Shown here: positions 55,306 through 64,000 of the stretch, piece after piece
Layout of the letters: every line of letters begins with the position of its first letter
How positions within the stretch are numbered: the stretch's first letter is position 1
DNA from: Gammaproteobacteria bacterium
Lineage (GTDB): Bacteria > Pseudomonadota > Gammaproteobacteria > Xanthomonadales > SZUA-36
Direction: 5' to 3'
Length of the DNA: 64,000 nt
Assembly: GCA_024277815.1 (NCBI GenBank)
Contig: JAJRUM010000035.1
Span: 1 to 64,000, forward strand
Position numbers and translations under genes: made by a program
The notes under the pieces: model-generated
What the model was told of the DNA's origin: nothing
Database searches by the model: none
What the model saw: only the letters and a program-made list of their open reading frames with translations

Positions 55306-58300
55306 ATGAAGTTTTACGGTGTATGTTCCGTGCACAAGCCGGGACGTTACGGAGGGTCTGACTCCAGGTTACCGCGGTTTCTATTTTTACTGGTATTTTG
55401 TTCTGCTTCCGCTCCATCCTTTGCCGATGTTCTGGCCGTTCAGTCCAGCCCGGAATTCGTCGTTGAAGGTGCCAGTTTGTGGAAACCGGACGGCACCGGC
55501 GCCGACCTGAGCACCTTCAAGACAGATGTTGTTAACATCGCCAACACCGGCGTCCTTGATTCAGTCGTGGGGGTCGATTTGTCCGCCACCACAGCCACCC
55601 GGCAAGGCGACCCGGTCCTGATCTGTGCCGCTGGAACTTTTCCCAGCGTGGTGATCGAGGGGTTTATCCTGGGAGACCCTTTCCAGGCACCACCGATTGA
55701 AGTAGGCACCGGGTGCTACAGTTGTCCGGAAGGCTACAGCCACAATGCACTGTTTCCTGCCAACGTGGAGGGTGTGTGCTTCCAGATCGGACGCATTGCG
55801 CGTGCACGCCTGGAAGCCGACCCCGAATTCCTGTGCCCCGCCGGGCAGTTTATCAGCGGTGACTTTTCAGGCTGCTACTCCTGTCCCGTCGGTTTCGATC
55901 ATAACCCACTGCTGACCGTGGACACCCCTGGCGTTTGCACCGACAACCGCACCGCCAACCGGGGTAAAGCCATCGGTTGCGAGGGTTCTGAATTCCCCAA
56001 TACACTGCTACAAAGCTGCTATACCTGTCCGACCAATTATGATCACAACCCTCTGCTGCCCGTAGATACCCCAGGCGTTTGTTCCGATAAAACAACGGCC
56101 AATGACGCCGGCGGGCTGTCATGTCCATCAGGTTACAGTTGGAAGCTCGATATTTTGTCCTGTGCTAAATGTTCCAAAGGCTACTCCTATTCCGGCTTGG
56201 GTATCTGCAGCAAAGGCAGTCTGTTGACTTTTGACCTTAAGACTGAAAATGCATCAACCCGAAGTGTAGGTTGCTTTGACGGGAAATTTCTCTCTGGCAC
56301 ACGATGTTTCACCTGCCCCAATGGTTATAGCCACAACCCACTGCTGATTGCTGAAATCCCCGGCGTATGTTTTATCAATAAAACCGCTGACTACGCCCAT
56401 GCCTATGGCTGTGAAGGCAGCAGTTTTGATGGACTCGATGGAAATTGCTACGCCTGCGATGGCGGTTACACCCACAACCCGTTGCTGGCCGTCATTACCC
56501 CGGGGGTATGTTATAACCCGGATACGGCGAACCGGCAGGGAGACATCACCTTCATTTGTCCAGCGGGTGAGTTCTATGACCCTGTCAGCAACCGGTGCGC
56601 CAGTTGCGCCACCGGCTACAAGCACAACCCGTTGTTGCCAGCGTCCGTGCCTGGTGTCTGTTTTGAATCAGAAGATATCGTTGCCGACTATCAGAATGAT
56701 GTTGCTCTCGAAGGCTGTGGTACAGGCGAGTTCTTCGATGTGGTCACTGGCGGTTGTTACAGCTGCCCCACCGGTTCCGAGTGGAACCCGACTGCCGGCG
56801 TTGATGAAGTCGGTGCCTGCGTAGGCCTGGAACTGGTTGACCGCGGTACAGGGGATTTTGACCTTGGCATGGAGCTGGATTATGACTACAAATACAAGAT
56901 GGGGGTCTCCGGCGGCATCCTGATTGATGAAGGCAGTGTTGATGTACGTTATGCGGCCACAATAGATGTGGCCATCAACACCACGGCTACCCCCGGCCAC
57001 TACACCATCACTACCCGCCAGGATGATGTGGCCACAGACCTGTCCATGTCCAGTACCTTCCCGGCCGTGGATATGTTCTACGACAACTATATCGACAACT
57101 TCAGCAAGGTTGGCGTGCGGGTTCTCTATCCGAAGCTTACACCTACGGGCTGGGAACAGGCTTCTGATGATATGCCTGTATGGGACACCAGCAGCGGCGG
57201 CGAGCATAACCTGGCCTTTTATATGCTTGATACCTCAACGCCTGAGAAGGCTCTGGCCGCCGAGGCCACTCCCATTGTCAATTTCCATGTCGGCGTTGAT
57301 GGCCTGGCCCTTGATCTGCTGGGCTTTGAAATGGCCAATTTGATTGCCGATGGACTGTTGCCAGGCAACCTGTTTGGTTTACCGTCCGTGCCGGGAGGTG
57401 GCCTGTTTGACCCACCACTGGAACTGACACAAAACCTGTTCAACAAGGACCTGATCGGTGACGTATTACTGGAAATCGGAATCGGTACACCCGATATGAA
57501 TACACCCGCCCGCATCGATCCGCCATACCAGGGGGACTATACACAACAGCTGGATATCCCGCGGTCAACATTGATTGGACACAATCTGGTTGCTGGCAGC
57601 CGCACTGGCATAGAGTTCGGTGCACTCAACAGCGGCCTCAAAGATCCGGATGTATTTCGTGCAGATATTGACGTGGATGGGTTGGTCGCTGTGAGTACCG
57701 GCTACGCGGTTGGTAAAAGAATTGCAGTGCCGTCACCGGTGCCCCTGGTCAGCTACTGGTCACTATCGCTCAGTGCCCTGGACCTGGATGTGGGAGCCGT
57801 CTTCCACTTCGCCAAGGACTTGAAATTTGAACCCAATCTTGACGTTGTGCTGAACTTCAACAAGCCCACTAAAATCGAGACAAGCCCTGGCAGTGGCGTG
57901 TTTGAACTGCGTACCAGCAAACGGGTAAGCCTTGGAGATGACTATGAAATCATCCACCCGGGAGGGCAGCTGTATGTTGACACCAGCTACAGCCTGGATC
58001 GTAACTTATTCACCAATGACACCAACCTGATGCTTTCCCCGCTGTTAGAAGGTGAAGTACTCAGTGCACAACTCAAGGTGCTGGGTGTTCCAAAAACCTG
58101 GCTACCCAAGATAACGGCCATACGACTAAGCACAGATTTATGGCCTGAGCCCATCAAAATTGCAGATATCAGTCAGTTTGGCCAGCCTGACCGGGCTGAG
58201 TTTCCACTGAACTTTGCGGATGTGGGGGGCAGCCAGTTGGCCGTGATCTATGGCCCAGTGGCCAGCTGCCAGGACGGCTCACTATCACTCGATGGCCTGG

Positions 58301-59175
58301 GGCAAGTTATAGCTAACGCGCAAGACTACTATACCGGGCCGCAAGGGGAGATACCCTACACATACAGCCTTGATCGCGATACTTTCAGTTGTGCAGATCT
58401 TGGCAGCCAGCCACTAGTTTTGACGGTTACCGATGAGAATGGCGTCAGTGACAGCTGTGCCGTCAACCTGACCATTGTTGACGACCTTCCGATTTGTCCC
58501 TACACCATTGGCGGTACGGTCACTGGCCTGAATGGGTCTGGCCTGGTTTTGCAAAATAACCTGGGTGGCAATCTCAACATTACAGGTAACGGCAACTTTG
58601 TATTTACAGGGACGCAGGTTAAGGGCACGGACTATGCTGTGACTGTTTTGACCAACCCCGGCAACCTCAGCCAAAACTGCGTGGTCAGCAATGGTAGCGG
58701 CACACTGGCAGCAGCTAACATCACTAATGTAAGTGTTGAATGCACAACCAACTCATTTGTTGTTTCCGGAAACCTGTCCGGGCTCGACTGGGGCAACACC
58801 CTTGTTCTGCAAAACAATGGGGCAGATGACCTGGCCGTCACCAGCAATGGTGGCTTCAGCTTCGCTACGCCACTTCTTGATGGCTCAGACTATGACGTAA
58901 CGCTGCTGTCGATTGATATTGGCTATACCCCGATTGCTACAACCAATGCAGTGAAAGGCAACAGCAAGACAGATGCGATCAAGGCCGGTCAGAACTGCGT
59001 GATAACCAATGGTAGCGGGATTTTAGCCGGCTCAAATGTGATCAATGTCAACATTACCTGTACGTTGCTGCCACTGGTACCCATACCTACACGCAGCATA
59101 CCAGGATTGCTGTTCCTGATTTTTGCCATGCTGGTCATCTTTGGCTGGCAACGTAAGAACTTCGGGATTCGGTAG
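55306..59175 (+). CDS. Large Cys-repeat surface protein with IPTL-like sorting tail
   Basis: A 1289-residue exported protein. A signal peptide (LFLLVFCSASAPSFA) is followed by about eight Cys-rich repeats between residues about 105 and 505, each with four Cys in the pattern C-x(11-12)-C-x2-C-x(16)-C and consensus CYSCP.GY.HNPLLPV.TPGVC. A long beta-rich middle follows, then two beta-sandwich repeats near the end (LVLQNN...ITGNGNFVFTG and NTLVLQNNGADDLAV). The C-terminus PIPTRSIPGLLFLIFAMLVI, then WQRKNFGIR, resembles an IPTL-CTERM signal. It should be exported and attached through an exosortase. The exact role is unknown; adhesion or matrix is likely from the architecture. Confidence 0.82.
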   Translation: MKFYGVCSVHKPGRYGGSDSRLPRFLFLLVFCSASAPSFADVLAVQSSPEFVVEGASLWKPDGTGADLSTFKTDVVNIANTGVLDSVVGVDLSATTATRQGDPVLICAAGTFPSVVIEGFILGDPFQAPPIEVGTGCYSCPEGYSHNALFPANVEGVCFQIGRIARARLEADPEFLCPAGQFISGDFSGCYSCPVGFDHNPLLTVDTPGVCTDNRTANRGKAIGCEGSEFPNTLLQSCYTCPTNYDHNPLLPVDTPGVCSDKTTANDAGGLSCPSGYSWKLDILSCAKCSKGYSYSGLGICSKGSLLTFDLKTENASTRSVGCFDGKFLSGTRCFTCPNGYSHNPLLIAEIPGVCFINKTADYAHAYGCEGSSFDGLDGNCYACDGGYTHNPLLAVITPGVCYNPDTANRQGDITFICPAGEFYDPVSNRCASCATGYKHNPLLPASVPGVCFESEDIVADYQNDVALEGCGTGEFFDVVTGGCYSCPTGSEWNPTAGVDEVGACVGLELVDRGTGDFDLGMELDYDYKYKMGVSGGILIDEGSVDVRYAATIDVAINTTATPGHYTITTRQDDVATDLSMSSTFPAVDMFYDNYIDNFSKVGVRVLYPKLTPTGWEQASDDMPVWDTSSGGEHNLAFYMLDTSTPEKALAAEATPIVNFHVGVDGLALDLLGFEMANLIADGLLPGNLFGLPSVPGGGLFDPPLELTQNLFNKDLIGDVLLEIGIGTPDMNTPARIDPPYQGDYTQQLDIPRSTLIGHNLVAGSRTGIEFGALNSGLKDPDVFRADIDVDGLVAVSTGYAVGKRIAVPSPVPLVSYWSLSLSALDLDVGAVFHFAKDLKFEPNLDVVLNFNKPTKIETSPGSGVFELRTSKRVSLGDDYEIIHPGGQLYVDTSYSLDRNLFTNDTNLMLSPLLEGEVLSAQLKVLGVPKTWLPKITAIRLSTDLWPEPIKIADISQFGQPDRAEFPLNFADVGGSQLAVIYGPVASCQDGSLSLDGLGQVIANAQDYYTGPQGEIPYTYSLDRDTFSCADLGSQPLVLTVTDENGVSDSCAVNLTIVDDLPICPYTIGGTVTGLNGSGLVLQNNLGGNLNITGNGNFVFTGTQVKGTDYAVTVLTNPGNLSQNCVVSNGSGTLAAANITNVSVECTTNSFVVSGNLSGLDWGNTLVLQNNGADDLAVTSNGGFSFATPLLDGSDYDVTLLSIDIGYTPIATTNAVKGNSKTDAIKAGQNCVITNGSGILAGSNVINVNITCTLLPLVPIPTRSIPGLLFLIFAMLVIFGWQRKNFGIR

Positions 59176-59188
59176 TTTTACGCTAAGT

Positions 59189-59216
59189 AAGGTCAGGGCC
59201 GAAAGGCTCTGGCCTT
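59189..59216. terminator. Bidirectional terminator between the surface protein and pyruvate kinase genes
   Basis: A 12-bp stem, AAGGTCAGGGCC and GGCTCTGGCCTT (two G-U pairs), with a GAAA loop, between two convergent genes. The T-run is short on both sides. Confidence 0.6.
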
Positions 59217-59237
59217 GTCAATAGCAGGTTCCCGGCA

Positions 59238-60692
59238 TCAAAGCCTGATGATACGAATCATATCTGTTCCACCACTGCGCTGAGTGTGTCCAGCGGTAAC
59301 AATCACGGCATCCCCTGGTTGCGCATAACCCATTCGCTGCACGCATTCGGCAGCAAATTCTATTTTCGCCCGGTCGCGGGCTTCTCCGGTATACAAAACT
59401 GCTGCAACACCCCAATTCATGGAGAGCCTGCGGGCCACACGCTCTGAACCGGTGATCGCGAGAATGGGGCATTCCGGACGGTGCTTGGAAATAAGTCTTG
59501 ATGTAAAACCGGTCTCAGACAGGCTGATGATGGCAGCGGCCTCGAGATCTTTTGCCATGGACGCTACGGCACCGCTGACCGCTTCTGTTATGACGTTGGC
59601 AGAATGGTATGGGATTTTTTGCAAATAGCCGAACTCCTGCAGACAGGATTCGCTCGTTAATGCCAGCGAATGCATGGTCTTGACCGCCTCTACCGGATAT
59701 TTGCCGGCAGCGGTTTCACCTGAAAGCATGATCGCAGAAGTGCCGTCAAGAATGGCATTGGCAACATCACTGGCTTCAGCCCGCGTTGGCCTGGGGTTAC
59801 TTTCCATCGAAGCCAGCATCTGCGTTGCCGTAATGACAGGTTTGCCGGCCATAACCGTAGTACGAATCATTTTTTTCTGCGTGCCAGGCACCTCACCGAA
59901 GGGCAACTCAACACCCAGATCGCCACGAGCAACCATCAGGCCATCAGCCGCCGCCACAATGGCTTCCAGATTGTCGACACCCGCCTTATTCTCAATCTTG
60001 GCAATGATTGGCATGTCGATATTCCGCTCGGCCAGGATCTCGCGCATGCGGGTGATGTCTTCCCCGCTTTGCACAAATGAAGCCGCAAGATAATCAATAT
60101 CATGGTTAGCAGCGAATTCGATCTCACGCACAAAGTCAGCACGATTGTCCGGCCCGACCGCCGTAATCGAAAGCTCTGTGCCTGGCAGGTTGACCCCCTT
60201 GGTGTTACCCAAAATGCCACCGAGCACCACGCGGCAAGCAATCTCGTGATCGGTCGTGGATAAGGCCTCAAGCTCAATGGCCCCGTCATCCAGAAGAATC
60301 ACATCCCCGGCTGACACCTGCCGGGGCAACTTGGCATAGGAAACGGAAACCCCGCGATGGTCGCCTGGCTCACCATCTGCGCGCAGAAGAAAGTCTGCAC
60401 CACGGCCCAGATCCACATAGTTGTCCTTCAACATACCGGTGCGAATTTCAATGCCGCGTGTATCAATCATGATTGCCACGCGTCTGTCAGCCGCACTGGC
60501 CGCAGCCCGGATCCGTCGCACGCGTTCACTGTGTTCCTCGAAAGTGCCGTGTGAAAGGTTGAGCCGGGCGACGTTCATCCCGCCAAGGATCATTTGTGTC
60601 AGGGTATCGATATCGTCACAGGCGGGGCCGACAGTGGCAATAATCTTGGTTTTGCGGAACTGGGGTTTCTCGGTCATGGCTTTGAGCTTCAA
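59238..60692 (-). CDS. pyk: Pyruvate kinase
   Basis: A 484-residue pyruvate kinase. KTKIIATVGPACDDIDTL starts the fold. NLSHGTFEEH and DTRGIEIRTG hold substrate residues; the usual DTKGPEIR has Ile for Pro. IAKIENKAGVDNLEAI has the catalytic Lys and metal-binding Glu. MVARGDLGVELPF and TQMLASMESNPRPTRAEASDVANAILDG are the family signature. It converts phosphoenolpyruvate and ADP to pyruvate and ATP, giving substrate for pyruvate oxidation. It is monocistronic, divergent from metZ. Confidence 0.95.
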   Translation of the reverse strand: MKLKAMTEKPQFRKTKIIATVGPACDDIDTLTQMILGGMNVARLNLSHGTFEEHSERVRRIRAAASAADRRVAIMIDTRGIEIRTGMLKDNYVDLGRGADFLLRADGEPGDHRGVSVSYAKLPRQVSAGDVILLDDGAIELEALSTTDHEIACRVVLGGILGNTKGVNLPGTELSITAVGPDNRADFVREIEFAANHDIDYLAASFVQSGEDITRMREILAERNIDMPIIAKIENKAGVDNLEAIVAAADGLMVARGDLGVELPFGEVPGTQKKMIRTTVMAGKPVITATQMLASMESNPRPTRAEASDVANAILDGTSAIMLSGETAAGKYPVEAVKTMHSLALTSESCLQEFGYLQKIPYHSANVITEAVSGAVASMAKDLEAAAIISLSETGFTSRLISKHRPECPILAITGSERVARRLSMNWGVAAVLYTGEARDRAKIEFAAECVQRMGYAQPGDAVIVTAGHTQRSGGTDMIRIIRL

Positions 60693-60840
60693 AGTACAAA
60701 AAATAAGCGTTTAGTGTACGCCAAAAGCCCCTCCAGGGGGGCACAGAACCAGCTCCCATAATTGTGCTTGACTGCCAGTTTCCGTATGATCCGGAAATAG
60801 CCCAGTGACTCAGTTTCCATAACACCGCCAAGGAATTCCA

Positions 60841-62025
60841 ATGCCGGGACATGAAGATGACTACCGTTTTGACACGCTCGCTGTCAGAGCCGGTCAGGTG
60901 CGCACCTCAGAGGGTGAACACAGTGAGCCTATTTTCCTGACATCCAGCTATGTTTTTAGCTCGGCCGCCGAGGCCGCTGCTCGCTTTTCCGGTGAACAAA
61001 GCGGCAACATCTACTCCCGCTTCACCAACCCGACTGTTGCAACTTTTGAGCAGCGCCTGGCGGCGATGGAAGGTGCAGAGGCCTGCGTGGCCACTGCATC
61101 AGGCATGTCAGCCATTCTTTCGACCTGCCTGGCCCTGCTGAAATCAGGTGACCATATTGTGTCATCACGCAGTGTATTTGGCACCACGACCATGCTATTC
61201 ACCAACTACCTGGCAAAGCTGGGTATTGAGACCAGCTTCGTTGATCTGCCGGACTTATCCGGCTGGGCGGCCGCCATTCGCCCTGAAACCCGTTTGCTGT
61301 TTCTCGAAACGCCATCGAACCCGTTAACTGAGCTGGCGGATATAAAACAACTGTCAGCGCTGGCACGGCACCATAACTGCCTGTTAGTCGTAGACAACTG
61401 TTTTTGCACTCCGGCGCTGCAACAGCCCATCAAGCTCGGTGCAGATATTGTTATCCACTCTGCCACCAAGTTCCTGGATGGGCAGGGCCGCTGCGTGGGA
61501 GGTGCAGTTGTAGGTAACAAGGAGATCGTTGGCACCGAAGTTTACAGCTTTCTGAGAACTGCAGGCCCGACCATGAGCGCCTTCAATGCATGGGTATTCC
61601 TGAAAGGCCTGGAGACACTTAAACTGCGGATGCAGGCACACAGTGCCAGCGCGCTGCTGCTTGCACACTGGCTGGAACAACAACCTGCCGTCGCCCGGGT
61701 GTTTTATCCCGGACTCGAAAGCCACCCCCAGTACCCATTGGCCAGGGAGCAGCAAACTGGCTTTGGCGGTCTGTTGTCATTTGAGCTGGCGGGCGGGCAG
61801 CAGGCTGGTTGGAAGCTCATTGATGCGACCCGCATGATATCCATTACTGCAAACCTGGGTGATACCCGCACTACTATCACTCACCCGGCCACCACCACTC
61901 ACGGCCGCCTGACAGCGGAACAGCGCCAGCAGACCGGCATTACTGATGGCCTGATACGGGTGGCCGTTGGCCTTGAAGATATCGAAGACCTGAAAGAAGA
62001 CCTGTCCAGAGGGATGGCAGGCTAA
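60841..62025 (+). CDS. metZ: O-succinylhomoserine sulfhydrylase
   Basis: A 394-residue Cys/Met metabolism PLP enzyme. FDTLAVRAGQVRTSEGEHSEPIFLTSSYVF is the characteristic MetZ start. SRFTNPTVATFEQRLAAMEGAE and VIHSATKFLDGQGRCVGGA (PLP Lys210) are the family motifs. TANLGDTRTTITHPATTTHGRL closes the active site. It makes homocysteine from O-succinylhomoserine and sulfide. AAGGAATTCC precedes the ATG. It is followed directly by the amidohydrolase gene. Confidence 0.92.
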   Translation: MPGHEDDYRFDTLAVRAGQVRTSEGEHSEPIFLTSSYVFSSAAEAAARFSGEQSGNIYSRFTNPTVATFEQRLAAMEGAEACVATASGMSAILSTCLALLKSGDHIVSSRSVFGTTTMLFTNYLAKLGIETSFVDLPDLSGWAAAIRPETRLLFLETPSNPLTELADIKQLSALARHHNCLLVVDNCFCTPALQQPIKLGADIVIHSATKFLDGQGRCVGGAVVGNKEIVGTEVYSFLRTAGPTMSAFNAWVFLKGLETLKLRMQAHSASALLLAHWLEQQPAVARVFYPGLESHPQYPLAREQQTGFGGLLSFELAGGQQAGWKLIDATRMISITANLGDTRTTITHPATTTHGRLTAEQRQQTGITDGLIRVAVGLEDIEDLKEDLSRGMAG

Positions 62026-62046
62026 ATGGCAACCAGGAAGGCAACC

Positions 62047-63330
62047 ATGTACCACCGACTGTTCGCCACTTTACTTCTGCTTACAATCACCCACGCCGCG
62101 TGGGCTGATACGATGCTCATCTATGCCGGCAAGCTGCTGGCAATACCGGGGCAAGGGGTCAAGTCAGAGCAAACAATCCTGGTTGAAGGAGATCGGATCA
62201 TCGCTGTCAGGGACGGGTATGCCGATGCTGGTGAATTCGACGGCGATGTCACCGTCATCGACCTGAAAGACAAGTTTGTTTTGCCTGGCCTGATGGATAT
62301 GCATGTTCACCTGCAGATTGAGCTGGGGCCAAAAAATGACAGCGAAGCGCTCAAGATGTCAGTGCAACAAATCGAGATGAGAAGCATCATGTTCGCCAGG
62401 CGGACGCTATTGGCAGGGTTTACCACCGTACGCGATGCCGGTTCCTCGCCGCAGGAGATGTATGCTCTGCGTGACGGTATCAATAACGGCTGGGCCGACG
62501 GTCCGCGCATCATCGCCGCCGGAGGTGTGGGCATAACCGGTGGACATGGGGATATTAGCGGTGTCAGCCCGCAACTGATGAAGCTGTTCACCTCTGAAAA
62601 TGTCTGCGATGGACCTTACGATTGCCGCCGCGCGACCCGCAATGTCATCAAGTACGGCGCTGACTGGATTAAAATAGCCTCGACTGGCGGCGTGATGACC
62701 GATCGCGCCACTGGCACCGGCCAACAGATGGAAATGGATGAGCTCAAAGAGATCGTGCTGGCCGCCAAAAGAATGGGCAGAAAGGTCGCCTCCCATGCCC
62801 ACCAGGAAGACGGCATTGTTGCAGCTCTTGAAGCCGGCGTGGCCAGCATTGAGCACGGCTCTTATACCGGGCCAAAGGCCATCAAACTGTTCAAAAAAAC
62901 CGGTGCCTACCTGGTACCTACACTGCTGGCCGGCACGACAGTGGCAAATATGGCAAGAACGACTGATTTCATGAGCGATGCCATTAAGGAAAAGGCCATC
63001 ACCACCGAAGCCGCAATGAAAGGAAATTTCTATAAGTCCTACAGAGGCGGCGTCAAAATCGCCTACGGCACCGATAGCGGAGTTTCACAGCATGGCAACA
63101 ATGCACAGGAGGCTGTGCTGATGGTCAAAGCCGGGATGCCGCCCATGGAAGTCATCAAGTCCGCAACAGTCAATGCGGCTGATCTGTTGGATATGTCATC
63201 GACCATCGGCACGCTTGAAGCCGGCAAGCACGCGGACATTATCGCTGTGGCGCACTCTCCACTGGAGGATATTTCCACCTTGCTGGATGTTGGTTTTGTT
63301 ATGAAGGGTGGAAAAATATACAAACAATAG
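62047..63330 (+). CDS. Exported metal-dependent amidohydrolase (imidazolonepropionase-like)
   Basis: A 427-residue exported amidohydrolase. The signal peptide is MYHRLFATLLLLTITHAAWA. MDMHVHLQ is the metal HxH motif, GFTTVRDAG follows, then KIASTGGVMTD (carbamylated Lys position), SHAHQEDGIVAALEAG and SIEHGSYTG (His ligands) and YGTDSGVSQHG (catalytic Asp). Relatives are Xaa-Pro or Xaa-Arg dipeptidases of the Sgx9260 group, so periplasmic dipeptide hydrolysis is likely. The ATG at 62047 gives a clean signal peptide; an ATG at 62026, just after the metZ stop, adds seven residues. Confidence 0.87.
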   Translation: MYHRLFATLLLLTITHAAWADTMLIYAGKLLAIPGQGVKSEQTILVEGDRIIAVRDGYADAGEFDGDVTVIDLKDKFVLPGLMDMHVHLQIELGPKNDSEALKMSVQQIEMRSIMFARRTLLAGFTTVRDAGSSPQEMYALRDGINNGWADGPRIIAAGGVGITGGHGDISGVSPQLMKLFTSENVCDGPYDCRRATRNVIKYGADWIKIASTGGVMTDRATGTGQQMEMDELKEIVLAAKRMGRKVASHAHQEDGIVAALEAGVASIEHGSYTGPKAIKLFKKTGAYLVPTLLAGTTVANMARTTDFMSDAIKEKAITTEAAMKGNFYKSYRGGVKIAYGTDSGVSQHGNNAQEAVLMVKAGMPPMEVIKSATVNAADLLDMSSTIGTLEAGKHADIIAVAHSPLEDISTLLDVGFVMKGGKIYKQ

Positions 63331-63369
63331 CCCGTCCGGCAACAGGCAGGCAGCCCACGTCTGGCGGCG

Positions 63370-64000
63370 CTATTCCGCCGGTGACACCCGCAGCAACTGG
63401 CCATCCGCGCTGTCAGTGAGCAGATAAAGATAGCCGTCAGGCCCTGCCCGGACTTCGCGAATACGTTCGCCCAGCTCAGTAAACAGGACTTCCTGTGTAA
63501 CCACCTCAGCTTGTTTCATGACCAGTCGACGCACACTTTTTTCTGCCAGAGCAGCAATAAACAAATTTCCCTGCCATTGCGGGAACGCTGCACCACGGTA
63601 TTCACAGAACCCTGCAGGTGCGATTGAAGGCACCCAGTAAACAACAGGTTGTTGCATACCCTCCGCTTCGGTATACGGTGAAACATAGGCGCCGGAATAG
63701 TCCATGCCATGGGTAATCGCTGGCCAGCCATAGTTCAGGCCGGGCTCGATACGGTTTAATTCATCGCCACCCTTCGGGCCGTGTTCATGCAGCCAGACCG
63801 TGCCATCAGCGGACACCAACAGGCCCTGTGGATTACGATACCCGTAGGTCCAGATCTCCGGCAACACACCACTGCGGTCGACAAAAGGATTGTCTACCGG
63901 CACCGTACCGTCGGTATGAATCCGTATCACCTTGCCGAGGTGATTATCCAGCAACTGCGCCTGCTTACGGTAGTCAAAACCATCACCCACCGTAATCAAC
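63370..64000 (-). CDS. PQQ-type soluble aldose sugar dehydrogenase (YliI-like), cut by the window end
   Basis: The C-terminal 210 residues of a PQQ-dependent glucose/sorbosone dehydrogenase-like propeller. GKVIRIHTDGTVPVDNPFV, EIWTYGYRNPQGLLV, WLHEHGPKGGDELNRIEPGLNYGWP, and IAPAGFCEYRGAAFPQWQGNLF are the family's signature loops. REVRAGPDGYLYLLTDSADGQLLRV ends the last blade. It oxidises aldose sugars in the periplasm with PQQ. The gene continues past base 64000; the in-frame Met at 63999 is not its start. Confidence 0.9.
   Translation of the reverse strand, partial: LITVGDGFDYRKQAQLLDNHLGKVIRIHTDGTVPVDNPFVDRSGVLPEIWTYGYRNPQGLLVSADGTVWLHEHGPKGGDELNRIEPGLNYGWPAITHGMDYSGAYVSPYTEAEGMQQPVVYWVPSIAPAGFCEYRGAAFPQWQGNLFIAALAEKSVRRLVMKQAEVVTQEVLFTELGERIREVRAGPDGYLYLLTDSADGQLLRVSPAE

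Noticed and set aside
1-64000. tRNA, rRNA, CRISPR or insertion sequences
   Set aside because: Intergenic gaps are short; no cloverleaf, spaced direct-repeat array, transposase or integrase was found.

Overview
The window is bacterial chromosomal DNA, most likely from an uncultured, probably marine, gammaproteobacterium. Genes are dense, often with 4-bp start/stop overlaps. The set includes TonB-dependent uptake, MetZ-type methionine synthesis, an ArfB ribosome-rescue factor, SufT/Rrf2 Fe-S genes and secreted proteins with IPTL-like C-terminal sorting tails. The taxonomic guess rests on gene content only. No rRNA, tRNA, CRISPR array, insertion sequence or phage gene was seen.

Layout. (1) 44-2811: a PLP aminotransferase converges on a hotdog thioesterase and a QueG/RdhA-like Fe-S protein; next to them is a likely remnant of an acyl-CoA ligase. 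(2) 2958-9448, minus strand: an amidase-signature lipoprotein, a TonB-dependent receptor and a penicillin-acylase-type lipoprotein, which look like an uptake-and-deacylation set. (3) 9735-24911, plus strand: one long redox operon with korA, korB, an unknown gene, an extended rnfB, a 1672-residue fused 2-oxoacid:ferredoxin oxidoreductase, rnfC, rnfD, rnfG, rnfE, rnfA, a 52-residue Cys-rich membrane protein and apbE. (4) 24950-30264, minus strand, converging on apbE: tandem-ACT protein, PanE-like reductase, AMP-forming acyl-CoA ligase, a single-subunit benzoyl-CoA reductase/2-hydroxyacyl-CoA dehydratase-like protein and its ATPase activase. (5) 30457-37021: ArfB, Rrf2 regulator, GNAT acetyltransferase, SufT, an unknown exported protein and a large Asp-box (BNR) repeat protein. 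(6) 37022-53035: an orphan IPTL-CTERM tail, then an eleven-gene minus-strand catabolic operon (VOC epimerase, CaiB CoA-transferase, three-subunit molybdenum hydroxylase, two-subunit B12 acyl-CoA mutase, acyl-CoA dehydrogenase, HyuB/HyuA, acyl-CoA ligase), with a divergent thiolase and a nearby thioesterase. (7) 53240-64000: YhhN, a beta-barrel protein, a 1289-residue Cys-repeat surface protein, pyruvate kinase, MetZ, an exported amidohydrolase and a truncated PQQ-type sugar dehydrogenase.

How the genes may work together. Regions 3 and 4 form the most striking unit. Two 2-oxoacid:ferredoxin oxidoreductases would supply low-potential electrons, the Rnf complex would couple the ferredoxin and NADH pools to an ion gradient, and ApbE plus the small Cys-rich protein would mature its flavins and probably its Fe-S cluster. 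The neighbouring activase and BCR/HAD-like protein are a family that consumes ATP and reduced ferredoxin for very low-potential reduction or radical dehydration. The link between the two blocks is inferred from position and chemistry. Region 6 looks like a pathway that activates a carboxylic acid to its CoA ester, hydroxylates it, opens or carboxylates a ring or ketone, and rearranges the carbon skeleton with B12; its substrate cannot be told from the sequence.
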